The notes: generated by a model not told the origin, from the letters alone. 64,000 nt of DNA from Thiocapsa roseopersicina (GCF_900106925.1 NZ_FNNZ01000017.1:1-64000), one strand, 5' to 3'. Shown: positions 1-8,894, numbered from the stretch's first letter. Numbers and translations are program-made.

Positions 1-801
1 GGGCGGCTCGGTCGCGAGCCGTTCGGTAAAGAGCGCGGCCTCCTCGCAGATGCCGATCTCGGTCAGGACCGCCATGCGGATGTCCGCGTAGCGCGCGTCC
101 TCTCGGTCGATCCGCTCCAGGCGGGACGCGAGTGCCACGAGCGGTGCAACCGGGTCGCATTGGTTGGCCAGCGCGACGGCGAGGTCCTCGCGCAAGCCTT
201 CCTCGGTTTCCTGCGCCTGCCAGAGCCAGACGCCCAGGCCGATCCCGAGCCCCAGAGCGGCGAGTGCGATCAACCCCAGGACCGGTATGATCCACGCGGG
301 CCGGCGCGGCGAGGGCGGGACGGTCGCTGGATCGGGCCCACCGGCGCGGGGCGGCGGGCGGCCGGGGTCGGTCCCGCCCCAGGAGATCAGCACCGGGGCG
401 CCGTCGATCACATAGACTGCCTCGTCGCCCGGATAGACGATGGCGCGGGTCAGCAGCCGTGCGGGCTCCGGGTCGTCCGGCTCGCGGCGGGCAAGCTCGT
501 CGGCCAGGTGCGAGATCGCGCTCAGGTGATCGGCGAGGATGCGCCGTGCCGCCGCCTGCGCTTCGTCCGGCAGGTCCGACAGAGGCTGCGGTTGTCCGGC
601 GAGCTCGCTGGTCCAGGTGATCGTGCCCGAGCCGTCCACGGCGATCTCTGGCCGGGCGAAGACGGCCGCGGTCGCCCCAGGCAGATGGCGTCGCAGGGTC
701 CGGCCGAGCGCGTCGAACTGCTGCCAGGGATGATCCGGCGCCAGCCGATCCGCGGGCGGACCGGCGTAGATCAGGGTCAAGAGACGAACCGAGGGTGTCA
801 T
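1..801 (-). CDS. Unnamed single-pass membrane protein, C-terminus beyond window
   Basis: This frame is open from an ATG at 801 (complement) to the left edge without a stop, so 267 residues are visible and the C-terminus is missing. The first ~150 residues look cytoplasmic and include a stretch reading VIDGAPVLISWGG. A proline/arginine-rich linker follows, then one strong membrane segment rich in Leu, Ala and Gly (about residues 172-195), then a helical domain with several Cys and acidic residues. I do not recognise the family. The VYVIDGxPVLxxWG style recalls proteins encoded beside bacterial vWA/SrfA-type gene sets, but that is a weak impression. It is divergent from the vWA-ABC-FGE operon starting at 1173, so the two may share regulation. 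Confidence 0.75.
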   Translation of the reverse strand, partial: MTPSVRLLTLIYAGPPADRLAPDHPWQQFDALGRTLRRHLPGATAAVFARPEIAVDGSGTITWTSELAGQPQPLSDLPDEAQAAARRILADHLSAISHLADELARREPDDPEPARLLTRAIVYPGDEAVYVIDGAPVLISWGGTDPGRPPPRAGGPDPATVPPSPRRPAWIIPVLGLIALAALGLGIGLGVWLWQAQETEEGLREDLAVALANQCDPVAPLVALASRLERIDREDARYADIRMAVLTEIGICEEAALFTERLATEPP

Positions 802-893
802 CGCGGGCTCCCGAGCAGTCGGTGTGACGTCCTGACATGGATTCTAGCCGGTTCGGTACCGAAGGCGGCCTATGCGATAATCATCACCTTCCC

Positions 894-1113
894 GCGTCGG
901 GTTACGGCGCGCATCGACCGTGGTACGGATCGTCCGATCTCGGAGCGGCGTGCCCAACCCGACCTCCGCGCAACAGCGTCCCGTAGGTCGGGTTGGCGCA
1001 GCGAAACCCGACGTTCGGCGGCTCGACAGCCTGCCGGCGTAGCGTTACGGCGCGCCTTGACCCTGGTGCGGTTCATCGGATCTCGGAGCGGCGCGCCTAA
1101 CCCGACCTACGCC
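894..1113. repeat. Two direct copies of a ~76-bp intergenic repeat
   Basis: Two similar segments at about 894-970 and 1037-1113 share the block GTTACGGCGCGC, then the block GATCTCGGAGCGGCG, then CCAACCCGACCT or CTAACCCGACCT. Between them (about 971-1010) lies an inverted piece, GTAGGTCGGGTT...AAACCCGAC. The arrangement resembles REP/BIME-type intergenic palindromes, and it fills most of the 371-nt gap between two divergent genes. No coding is proposed here. Confidence 0.6.
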
Positions 1114-1172
1114 GTGTCGGCATGATCGGATCGCCTGATGACCTCTCGGAGCGCGGATTCACTGGAGCCCGG

Positions 1173-3209
1173 ATGATTGGAGTACACCTGAAGCGACGGT
1201 TGAGTGTGTGGCTGCTGCTGGCCGCGGTCGTCCTGGCTGCGGTGCCTGTCTTCGCCGAGCCGCCGACCGATCGCGCACCCTTGCTGCAGGCCGGGAAGAA
1301 GACGCTCTTTCAGCGGGTGCTGACCCGCCCGGGGGCGATGCTGACCGAGCAACCGGGCGGCGATGCCGGGCGTCCTGTCGATGCCTTCTCGCGCTTCTAC
1401 GTCTATGCCGAGACCGAGCGCGACGGGCAGCGTTGGCTCGAAGTCGGCGTCGGCACCAAGGGCAAGATCAGCGGCTGGCTGCGGGCCGGTGACACGGTGC
1501 CATGGCTTCAGCAGATGGCCTTGGCCTTCACCAACCCGGGCGCCGCGCGCGAGCGCGCCTTGTTCTATGATTCCTGGGATTCGCTGAACGGCCTGCTGGC
1601 GCTGCCGGATCCGGCCGCCGAGGTCGGTCCGCTGACCCGCAAAATCGCCGAGGGCGGGCGCGATCCGCGCGTGGTCGCGATCGAGCCGGATCGCTTTATC
1701 GACATCAACTCGCGCTTCTATCTGCTGCCCATCCTGGACTTCGAGGAGGTCTTCACCGATTCGGGCCATCTGATGCGCGGTCTCAAGGTGGCCTCGGTCA
1801 CCGAGACGGCGGCCCCGACGAGCACGCCGCCTCCGGACGAAAGCGCCGAGCCGGTGACCCAGCTCGGCAGCTTTCGCGCCGCGGTGGTCTTCATCATCGA
1901 CTCCACCGTCTCGATGCAGCAGTACATCGACGAGGCGCGCGCGGCGGCGCAGCAGGTCTACAAGCGGATCGAGGGCTCGGGGCTTCTCGACAAGGTCGCC
2001 TTCGGTCTCGTCGCCTTCCGTGCGCCGACCGCCGATCCGGCCAAGGCCAAATCGTTGGAGTATGTCGCGCGGATGTTCGTCGATCCCGCGGAGGTCTCCA
2101 CGGGGCTCGAGTTCTTGAACCGCGCATCCAAGGTCACCGAGGCGAAGGTCTCGACCGATCGGTTCGACGAGGATCCTTACGCCGGGGTGATCACGGCGTT
2201 GGAGGAGATCCCCTGGAACCGCTTCGGCGCACGCTATGCCGTCCTGATCACCGATGCCGGCGCGCTCGAAGGCGACGCCTCCACCACGGGTCTGCATGCC
2301 GAGCAGGTGCGTTCGGAGGCGGCCGAGAAGGGGGTTGCTCTCTTGGTGCTGCATCTGAAGACCGCGATGGGCAAGACCAATCACGCCGCGGCCGAGGCGC
2401 AGTATCGGACCCTGGCCAACAACGCCGCGATCCAGCGCAGCCTCTACTTCTCGGTGCAGGACGGCTCCGCCGCGGCACTGGGCAAGGCGGTCTCCGCACT
2501 GTCCGACACGGTCATCGAGAGCATCGAGGCGTCTGCACGCGGCGATCTCGCGGCAGGCAGTGCACGCGCAGCCACCTCAATCCCGAGCTCCGCGACCACG
2601 ACGGCGAGCCCCGCCGTTGCGCAAGACCCGGAGACCGCCGCGCTGCGCGAGGCGACGCGTGCGCTCGGTCATGCCATGCAGCTCGCCTATCTGGGCCGGG
2701 AGGAGGGCACTCGGGCACCGTCGGTCTTCGAGGGCTGGATCAGCGACAGCGACCTCGCCGACCCCACGGTGCGGACGGTCGACGAGCGGGTGCTGATCAC
2801 CAAGGACCAGTTGAGCGACCTGCACGGGATCTTGAAACAGATCGTCGATGCCGCGGATGCCGGGATGTTGAAACCCGACGCCTTCTTCGACAGCCTGCGC
2901 TCCATCGCTGCCCAATACGGACGCGATCCGGCGCTCGCCGCGAGTCCGCAGGCGACCAAGCTTGCAGACCTCGGCCTGCTCGGGGAATACCTCGACGGCT
3001 TGCCCTACAAGAGCGACGTCATGACGCTGGATCAGGACACCTGGTCGCGCTGGGGCACGCAGCGTCAGTTCGAGTTCGTCAGCCGGCTCAAGGGCAAGAT
3101 CAAGCTCTACGAGCGCTACAACGCCGACACGGATCGCTGGGTGAGCCTGGCCGAGGGCAGCCCGGCGGGCGAATGGGTCTATCCGGTGCCGCTGCGCGAT
3201 CTGCCCTGA
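1173..3209 (+). CDS. Periplasmic vWA-domain protein (PpkA C-terminal-like)
   Basis: A 678-residue protein. The ATG at 1173 was chosen because it follows GGAG and opens a signal peptide (KRR then a hydrophobic stretch to about residue 28); an in-frame ATG at 1122 would only add 17 residues in front. Residues 40-130 look like an SH3-like domain. A von Willebrand type A domain starts near residue 236 with an intact metal-site motif DSTVS (243-247). The ~250 C-terminal residues are helical. The SH3-like plus vWA arrangement resembles the C-terminal half of PpkA kinases linked to type VI secretion, but there is no kinase domain. It is the first gene of a run in which stop and start codons overlap (ABC ATPase, permease, FGE-like protein), which suggests an envelope sensing role. 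Confidence 0.8.
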   Translation: MIGVHLKRRLSVWLLLAAVVLAAVPVFAEPPTDRAPLLQAGKKTLFQRVLTRPGAMLTEQPGGDAGRPVDAFSRFYVYAETERDGQRWLEVGVGTKGKISGWLRAGDTVPWLQQMALAFTNPGAARERALFYDSWDSLNGLLALPDPAAEVGPLTRKIAEGGRDPRVVAIEPDRFIDINSRFYLLPILDFEEVFTDSGHLMRGLKVASVTETAAPTSTPPPDESAEPVTQLGSFRAAVVFIIDSTVSMQQYIDEARAAAQQVYKRIEGSGLLDKVAFGLVAFRAPTADPAKAKSLEYVARMFVDPAEVSTGLEFLNRASKVTEAKVSTDRFDEDPYAGVITALEEIPWNRFGARYAVLITDAGALEGDASTTGLHAEQVRSEAAEKGVALLVLHLKTAMGKTNHAAAEAQYRTLANNAAIQRSLYFSVQDGSAAALGKAVSALSDTVIESIEASARGDLAAGSARAATSIPSSATTTASPAVAQDPETAALREATRALGHAMQLAYLGREEGTRAPSVFEGWISDSDLADPTVRTVDERVLITKDQLSDLHGILKQIVDAADAGMLKPDAFFDSLRSIAAQYGRDPALAASPQATKLADLGLLGEYLDGLPYKSDVMTLDQDTWSRWGTQRQFEFVSRLKGKIKLYERYNADTDRWVSLAEGSPAGEWVYPVPLRDLP

Positions 3210-4006
3210 TGGGTTCGCGGATGGCGCCTGTCGATAACGCATCCGCTCTGGCGATATCGCTTGATGTTCCCGATTCACCGACCGCCGGCCCTCTGATCGA
3301 GGCGACCCGATTGGGCTATCGCTATGGCACCGGGAGCGGGTCTTTCGAGGTCAGTGTGCCGCGCTTGAGCATCGCCCGCGGCGAGACGCTGGCGATCACC
3401 GGGGAGAGCGGCAGCGGCAAGAGTACGGTGCTCGAGCTACTCGGGCTCGCCGCGCCGCCGCTGCCGGGGGCGCACTTTCTCTTGTATTCGGCCGCGCCGG
3501 TGGATGTGGCTAGGCTGTGGCGCGCCCGTGCCGATGGCGCGCTCGCACGGATGCGCGCCCGGTCGATCGGATTCGTGATGCAGACCGGCGGACTCCTGCC
3601 CTTTCTCACCGTGCGCGAGAATATCGGCATCAACCGCCGCCTGCTCGGGCTTCCGGCCGAGGACGCGCGGATCGCTCATCTGGTGGCGGCGCTCGAGATC
3701 GGTTCGCTGCTGGACCGGCGTCCGGCTCAGCTCTCGGTCGGGCAACAGCAGCGTGTGGCGATCGGTCGCGCACTGGCCCACGGACCGGCCCTGGTGCTGG
3801 CCGACGAGCCCTCCTCGGCGCTCGATCCGCGGCTCGCGGACCGGGTGCTCGGACTGCTGCGTGATCTGGCGGTCGAGAGTGGGGCGGCGGTGGTGATCGC
3901 GACCCACGAGCAGGGGCGTGTACGCGCGCTTGGCCTGCGCGAGATCCGGGCGCGTCCGCTCGATGCGCCGGACCGGCTCGGCTCCTGCTTCGAGGACGCG
4001 TCTTGA
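3209..4006 (+). CDS. ABC transporter ATP-binding protein, TagT/LolD-like
   Basis: A 265-residue ATPase. The ATG at 3209 overlaps the stop of the preceding gene (TGATG); an ATG at 3221 is an alternative. Walker A is GESGSGKS (65-72), the Q-loop is VMQTGG (124-129), the signature is LSVGQ (175-179), Walker B is LVLADE (195-200) and the H-loop is IATHEQ. The size and the partner FtsX-like permease place it in the LolD/MacB group. Next to an FGE-fold protein and a vWA protein it matches TagT of the TagQRST module, in which TagT and TagS form an inner-membrane complex. The TagT name rests on neighbourhood, not on a database hit. Confidence 0.85.
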   Translation: MGSRMAPVDNASALAISLDVPDSPTAGPLIEATRLGYRYGTGSGSFEVSVPRLSIARGETLAITGESGSGKSTVLELLGLAAPPLPGAHFLLYSAAPVDVARLWRARADGALARMRARSIGFVMQTGGLLPFLTVRENIGINRRLLGLPAEDARIAHLVAALEIGSLLDRRPAQLSVGQQQRVAIGRALAHGPALVLADEPSSALDPRLADRVLGLLRDLAVESGAAVVIATHEQGRVRALGLREIRARPLDAPDRLGSCFEDAS

Positions 4007-5352
4007 ACGGCAGGGATCGCTCGGGGCGCGGGTTGGCGACGGCGTTTACCGAACCGCGTGCGTCCTTCGGCCCTGCCGCCGCGGAGGTCTGGGCCTTGGC
4101 CTGGAAGGATCTGCGTCACGATCGGCACACCACATTGGTATTCGTGCTGACCGTCGCCGCGATCCTGGCCCCGTTGCTCCTGCTGCTCGGACTCAAAAAC
4201 GGTGTCGTCGAGACCCTGCGCGAGACCCTGCTGCGCGACCCGCGCAACCTGGAGGTGGTCATCTACGGCAGCGCCCGGCTGGATCGCGACTGGCTCGCCG
4301 AGATTGCGGCGCGGCCGGACGTCGCCTTCCTGATCCCCAAGACCCGGACCATCAATGCCAGTGTCGATCTGCTTGACCCGGCAAAGCGCCTGCTGCCGGC
4401 GGTCGAGGTGATCCCGACGGCGCTCGGCGATCCGCTTCTACCGCCGGGCACCGCGCTGCCGAGCCATCCCGGCGAGGTCCTGGTGACCGCCACACTGGCG
4501 CGTCGGCTGGGCCTGATGTCCGCCGAGCCAGGGCCGGGGGCGCCGGCCTCGGGAGCGGAGGAGGGCGTTCCGACCCGTTCCGATCCGGCCGCACTGGTCG
4601 CCGTCGTCAAGCGCACCCGCGACGGCGTCTCCGAGCATCTGCGTCTGCCGCTCTCGGTCATCGGGATCGTGCCCGAGGCGCGGTTTGCGCGCGATGCGCT
4701 CTTCACCAGCCTGGATCTTTTGGTTGCTGCCGAGGATTACCGGGACGGTACGCTTGATCTGCCGCCCGACGGTGCCGTCCCGAACGGCTATGCGGAGCGT
4801 CAGACGCGCTTCGCCAACGCCCGGCTCTATGCGACCGGGCTGGATCAGGTCGGCCCGCTGGCCGCGGCGGTGAGCGCCGAGGGGATCGAGGTCCGCACCC
4901 AAGCCGAGCGGATCGCCTCGGTGCAGGCGGTGGATCGCACCCTGTCGTTCCTGTTTCGGGTCATCGCGCTGATCGGCGGGGCGGGCTGTGCGCTCGCCTT
5001 GGGCGGTGCGCTCTGGGTGGGCGTGGAGCGCAAGCGCCGTCAGTTGGCGTTGCTGCGGCTGTTCGGCTTCGGACCCGGCGCGGTCGCGGCGCTGCCGGTG
5101 ATCCAAGGGTCGCTGATCGCCGGGCTCGGTCTGCTCTTTGCCGGTGTAGGCTATCTCGCGGGCGCGCATGCGTTCGACGCCGTCATGGGCGAGAATCTGG
5201 CCGGCGGGGGTTACTTGACCCGACTCGGCATCGCTGACCTGGGAGTGGCGGCCGCGTTGGTCATGCTGGTGGCATTGGTCGCGTCGACGGCCGGGGCGAT
5301 ACGGGCCGGGCGCGTGAGTCCGGCGGAGGGTTTGCGTGAAGCGATCCGTTGA
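4003..5352 (+). CDS. FtsX-like ABC permease, TagS/LolE-like
   Basis: A 449-residue inner-membrane permease. The start is a TTG at 4003 overlapping the stop of the ATPase gene. One membrane segment lies at about residues 44-64. A large periplasmic domain of roughly 270 residues follows, then three C-terminal membrane segments with the ERKRRQLALLRLFG loop typical of FtsX/MacB/LolE permeases. This one-plus-three topology is the family norm. It pairs with the ATPase just upstream. The family extracts lipoproteins or transmits signals mechanically rather than pumping small solutes. In the TagQRST arrangement it would be TagS. Confidence 0.85.
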   Translation: MNGRDRSGRGLATAFTEPRASFGPAAAEVWALAWKDLRHDRHTTLVFVLTVAAILAPLLLLLGLKNGVVETLRETLLRDPRNLEVVIYGSARLDRDWLAEIAARPDVAFLIPKTRTINASVDLLDPAKRLLPAVEVIPTALGDPLLPPGTALPSHPGEVLVTATLARRLGLMSAEPGPGAPASGAEEGVPTRSDPAALVAVVKRTRDGVSEHLRLPLSVIGIVPEARFARDALFTSLDLLVAAEDYRDGTLDLPPDGAVPNGYAERQTRFANARLYATGLDQVGPLAAAVSAEGIEVRTQAERIASVQAVDRTLSFLFRVIALIGGAGCALALGGALWVGVERKRRQLALLRLFGFGPGAVAALPVIQGSLIAGLGLLFAGVGYLAGAHAFDAVMGENLAGGGYLTRLGIADLGVAAALVMLVALVASTAGAIRAGRVSPAEGLREAIR

Positions 5353-6988
5353 TTCAAAGGGTGCGGAGCGGCTGAGCCGTCTGTTGGCGATCGCGCTGGT
5401 GTTGTTTGCCTCGCACGGCGTCGCGGAGGTCGCGGTGACCTGGCCCGAGGCGCTCTACAACCCCAAGCCTGCCCCGGAGGACGTCATCGTCCCGCTGCCG
5501 TGCGGCGGCGCCGTGGCCTTCCGGCCGGTCGGCACGGCGGGCACTGACCCGCTCGCCGATACCGAGGTGGAGCTCGGCAGCGAGACCGAGAGTCAGGGTT
5601 ATGCCGAGCATCGTTATCTCGATTATCTCGCCGGCAGTTTCGAAGCACCCGAGAGCGAGCGGCGCCGCTTCTTGATCGGTAAGTACGAGGTGACCGCGCT
5701 GCAATACGACGCTGTCATCGCCGCCGCGTCCGGCGCGGACTGTCCGGAGCCGGGCAAGGGCGCGACGGCACGACTTCCCAAGGGTGGTATCGGTTGGCAC
5801 GACGCCCTGGACTTTGCGCATCGTTATTCGCTCTGGCTGCGCGCGCAGGCCGAGGCGATCGCGGACTGCGACACGACCGCGACGCCCTGTCTGCCGCGCG
5901 CCGACGGGGTGCCGGCCTTCGTGCGTCTGCCGACCGAAGCGGAGTGGGAATATGCGGCGCGCGGGGGCGATCGGGTCAGCCCGGCAGTGTTTCGCGAGAT
6001 GCTCTATCCGATGCCTGACGGACCCGCGCGCCATGCCTGGTTCAACGAGAACGCACAGGGTCAGGTGCGCCCGATCGGCGTGCTCGAGCCGAACCCGCTC
6101 GGCCTTCACGACGTGATGGGCAATCTCGAGGAATATGTCCTTGATCCCTTTCGGCTGCACCGGGTGGAGCGTCGACACGGACAGCCGGGCGCCGCAGTGG
6201 TGCGCGGCGGCAGTCTCCATTCCAGTGCCGAGGATCTGCGCAGCTCCCTGCGGCGCGAGGTTCCCCTTTACGACGATCGCGGTGCCGTGGGGACGGCCGA
6301 CACGGGCTTTCGCGTCCTCCTCGCAGCACCTGTCCTGACCTCAACTCAGCGCATCGACGCCGTGCGCGCCGCCTGGGAGCGGCTCGGCAGCGATGTCGCC
6401 CGGCCGCAAGAGACGCCGTCGCCGCGTCCGGTGCTGTCCGATCGTCCCTTCGAGGACCCGGTGCTCGAGCTGACGGCACTCGCTCGGGCGAGCGGCGAGC
6501 CGGAGATGAAGCAGCGCTTGGAGCGGTTGCGCAGCGTGGTTGCCGGCACGAACCAGCGGCTCTACGAGCAGCGCGCCCGCAGTGCTCGCGAGGCCCTGCG
6601 CTTCGGTGGACTGCTGTGCGAGAAGCTTTCGGTCGAGGGCTTCAACATCGCTCTGCTTCGCCAGCGCTACGACCTCTGCAAAGAGAACGAGGACACCGAG
6701 CATCCGCGCTGTCGCCGGCTCGCCGAGGATCTGGCGCGCGACGACGCGGTGCTCGCAGCCAACATCGGCGTCTATGCCGACTCGATCGTGCGCACGGCGC
6801 AGACCTATCCGGACGACCTGGCCGTTCTGGATTCGGAGCTGGACGGACTGCGCGCGGAGCTGACCGCGCGCGGCTACGGGGATCTGGGGATCTATCCCGA
6901 GCGCTTCCATCGGCAGGTCTTGGACTATGCGCGAGCGGGTGCCGTCGCGCGCGACGACTGGTTCAAGGGGTGTCGCGGGCTGCGTTGA
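5336..6988 (+). CDS. Formylglycine-generating-enzyme-fold periplasmic protein, TagR-like
   Basis: A 550-residue protein with a GTG start at 5336 overlapping the permease gene, preceded by GGAGGG. A signal peptide occupies about residues 1-31. Residues ~45-330 form an SUMF1/FGE-sulfatase fold: the FLIGKYEVTALQYDAV segment, LPTEAEWEYAARGG, GLHDVMGNLEEYV, VVRGGS and TGFRVLLA are the family landmarks. The ~215 C-terminal residues are helical and contain several Cys. TagR of the type VI regulatory pathway is a periplasmic FGE-fold protein needed to activate PpkA, so the context fits. Catalytic sulfatase activation is not implied because no sulfatase is nearby. Confidence 0.85.
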   Translation: MKRSVDSKGAERLSRLLAIALVLFASHGVAEVAVTWPEALYNPKPAPEDVIVPLPCGGAVAFRPVGTAGTDPLADTEVELGSETESQGYAEHRYLDYLAGSFEAPESERRRFLIGKYEVTALQYDAVIAAASGADCPEPGKGATARLPKGGIGWHDALDFAHRYSLWLRAQAEAIADCDTTATPCLPRADGVPAFVRLPTEAEWEYAARGGDRVSPAVFREMLYPMPDGPARHAWFNENAQGQVRPIGVLEPNPLGLHDVMGNLEEYVLDPFRLHRVERRHGQPGAAVVRGGSLHSSAEDLRSSLRREVPLYDDRGAVGTADTGFRVLLAAPVLTSTQRIDAVRAAWERLGSDVARPQETPSPRPVLSDRPFEDPVLELTALARASGEPEMKQRLERLRSVVAGTNQRLYEQRARSAREALRFGGLLCEKLSVEGFNIALLRQRYDLCKENEDTEHPRCRRLAEDLARDDAVLAANIGVYADSIVRTAQTYPDDLAVLDSELDGLRAELTARGYGDLGIYPERFHRQVLDYARAGAVARDDWFKGCRGLR

Positions 6989-7104
6989 CCCGCCGATTAT
7001 TCAGCGCTTGAGTAGCGGCTGATCGGCTAAACTCAGACGACGGACGTGCAGGGTTGCATACCCGCGGAGCCATCAGAGCCGAACCATCCACAAGGAGCAT
7101 TGAG

Positions 7105-7839
7105 ATGTCGATCGAGCGTCGAACGGGCAAGAGCATCGTCGTCGTCAGCGTGTCGTTGGCCCTCCTCCAAGCCGGTTGTGCCGGCTACCCGACCATGAGC
7201 GGCGGGACCGCCTCTGGCGTGCCGCTGACGCCCGCCGAGCAGCGCATGCGCCAGCAATCCTCCCAGCTCGACGCCAAGACCTCGCTCCAAGGCTGTGCCG
7301 CCGGTGCGGTCGCGGGGGCCTTGCTCGGGATGTTGTCCGACGGCAAACGCAGCAACAACATGATGATCGGCGCGGCCGCGGGTTGTGCGGTCGGGCTGGC
7401 GGCCAACGCCTATGTGCAATCCAAGCGTCAGCAGTATCAGAACGACGAGCAGCGCATCGCGGCCATGACCGCGGACGTGCGGGCGGAGAACGCGCGCATC
7501 TCGAGCCTGATCGCGACCAGCGAGGAGGTGATCGCCGCCGACCGCAAACGTCTTGCGCAGGTTAATGCGGCCTATCGCAACAAGGCCATCTCGAGCGAGC
7601 AGGCAAGGCGCGATCTTGCCGGGGTCAAGTCCAATCGCGATCAGCTGCGGAGCACGGTCGATTCGCTAAAGGCCAAGCAGCAGGACTGGGTGGACATCTC
7701 CAATCTCGAGCGACAGTCCGGGACCAATACCGCACAGTTGGACCAGGAGATCGGCTCATTGAAGAAGCGAATCTCGGGCCTGGAGCAGGAGGTCGCGCTC
7801 ATGGACAAACAGATCAACGCCTCCCCTGTGGCCGGGTAA
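7105..7839 (+). CDS. Glycine-zipper lipoprotein with coiled coil, possible TagQ analogue
   Basis: A 244-residue lipoprotein. The ATG at 7105 has a good AAGGAG site. The lipobox LLQAGC puts the lipidated Cys near residue 25. Residues ~65-105 are a glycine-zipper-like segment (GCAAGAVAGALLGML ... GAAAGCAVGLAA), which may insert in the outer membrane. The remainder (~110-240) is a long charged coiled coil. It follows the FGE-like gene by ~115 nt on the same strand. TagQ is the outer-membrane lipoprotein of the TagQRST module, so this is a positional candidate. I cannot show sequence homology to TagQ. Confidence 0.7.
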   Translation: MSIERRTGKSIVVVSVSLALLQAGCAGYPTMSGGTASGVPLTPAEQRMRQQSSQLDAKTSLQGCAAGAVAGALLGMLSDGKRSNNMMIGAAAGCAVGLAANAYVQSKRQQYQNDEQRIAAMTADVRAENARISSLIATSEEVIAADRKRLAQVNAAYRNKAISSEQARRDLAGVKSNRDQLRSTVDSLKAKQQDWVDISNLERQSGTNTAQLDQEIGSLKKRISGLEQEVALMDKQINASPVAG

Positions 7840-7845
7840 GCAATC

Positions 7846-8382
7846 ATGGCAATCGAGATGATTCGAATCACCGGCTTGTCGCGCGCGCGTCCCGTCCTTC
7901 TCGCCTGTGCGCTCGCCTTGGCCGCGAGCATCGCCGGCTGTGCCACGACGCCGGGCGAGTGCGACCCGACCGCGCGTGATTTCTTCAAGAACACCGGGTG
8001 TCTTGCTTCCGGCGCCTATGGCGAGCGTCAGCGTGCCATGCAGGCGACCTTGGACCAAGAGCAGCGTCTGAACGCCTCCTTCCGCTCGGTGCTCTCGGAG
8101 CTTCAGGCCGAGCAGTCCAAGGTGAAGGGCGACCTGAGCAGCCGGCAAGCCGACTATGCCCGGCTCGACGCCGCCTGGGGCGATCTGAAGCGAAGCCTCG
8201 CCGCCGAAACCAAGGCCAACCGCGAGCTCGCCGCGCGGGTGTCCGCGATCGACAGCGGCGTTCAGTCCCGCAAGGCAGCCGACGCCGGCACCGATGTTGC
8301 GGCGAAACAGGCGGCTCGCGACGATCTCAAGCTCAAGGTTTCCATGTTGGAGAAGGAGTTGGCGGCGGGGGTTTACGAATAA
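7846..8382 (+). CDS. Coiled-coil lipoprotein
   Basis: A 178-residue lipoprotein six nucleotides after the previous gene and almost certainly co-transcribed. A hydrophobic leader ends in the lipobox ASIAGC (Cys near residue 32). After a short Cys-containing region come ~120 residues of charged helix with heptad character. It resembles its upstream neighbour in layout (lipobox, then coiled coil) but lacks the glycine zipper. The start at 7846 has no strong ribosome site; an ATG at 7858 is an alternative. The function is unknown, and a partner role for the upstream lipoprotein is an inference. Confidence 0.7.
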   Translation: MAIEMIRITGLSRARPVLLACALALAASIAGCATTPGECDPTARDFFKNTGCLASGAYGERQRAMQATLDQEQRLNASFRSVLSELQAEQSKVKGDLSSRQADYARLDAAWGDLKRSLAAETKANRELAARVSAIDSGVQSRKAADAGTDVAAKQAARDDLKLKVSMLEKELAAGVYE

Positions 8383-8388
8383 CCTGAT

Positions 8389-8793
8389 TCACCGGTCGCG
8401 GTGCTCCTCCTGCATCTCGCGCATCAGAAAATAGTTCAGCGCCGTGCGGATGACCACGATGGCGCCGAGCTTGCCGATCTGATCCCAGCTCGGCGCGACC
8501 GCGGTGGACAGGATGTCGGCGCCGACCTGGAACTCGAGCGCCAACGCCAGGTAGCGCGCGAGCGTGAGCCGAATCGGGTTGTAGTCCCTGATGCCGGATG
8601 AGAACAAGGCACGGATGAACTGGTAGATCGCTACGAGGACGCCGATGCCGATGATCAGCGCCCCCATCGCCTCCACGCCCAGCTTCAGCCACAAGACCGC
8701 AGTCAGCACCCACTCCTCGACGCCGAGCGCAGCCGGATCGGGAAGCCAAATGTCCGCGGCCGATTCCGAAAAACTGTTGACGCCCTCGCTCAT
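8389..8793 (-). CDS. DUF1622 family membrane protein
   Basis: A 134-residue protein, convergent with the lipoprotein gene. The ATG at 8793 is preferred over an upstream TTG at 8817 because the family begins just before the first membrane segment. Three hydrophobic segments are seen, with the conserved motif RLTLARYLALALEFQVGADIL followed by IRTALNYFL near the end, which are hallmarks of DUF1622. The biochemical role is not established. The gene stands alone. Confidence 0.8.
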   Translation of the reverse strand: MSEGVNSFSESAADIWLPDPAALGVEEWVLTAVLWLKLGVEAMGALIIGIGVLVAIYQFIRALFSSGIRDYNPIRLTLARYLALALEFQVGADILSTAVAPSWDQIGKLGAIVVIRTALNYFLMREMQEEHRDR

Positions 8794-8828
8794 GGCTCGA
8801 CTGACTCCTCGGTACAAGGGCGGTGCGA

Positions 8829-8894
8829 GGTAGGGGCGACTTTAGTCGCCCAAATGACCCAGCTGCGGTGCGGGCGACTAAAGTCGCCCCTACC
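8829..8894. repeat. Perfect 23-bp inverted repeat (REP-like hairpin)
   Basis: The left arm at 8829-8851 and right arm at 8872-8894 are exact reverse complements. The arm reads GGTAGGGGCGAC then TTTAGTCGCCC. The loop is 20 nt. Each arm contains its own small palindrome, GGGCGACTAAAGTCGCCC, so nested structures are possible. It lies between the starts of DUF1622 and the end of ygfZ, both on the minus strand. It could attenuate transcripts leaving ygfZ or be a dispersed REP element. Confidence 0.8.

Noticed and set aside
160-1125. 321-residue plus-strand frame at the left edge
   Set aside because: Opposite a better minus-strand gene that has a membrane helix and natural composition; the plus frame is Arg/Gly/Pro-rich and runs through the repeat region.
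5336-6988. Sulfatase-maturing enzyme
   Set aside because: The fold is FGE-like, but no sulfatase is nearby and the operon context favours a TagR-type non-enzymatic role.
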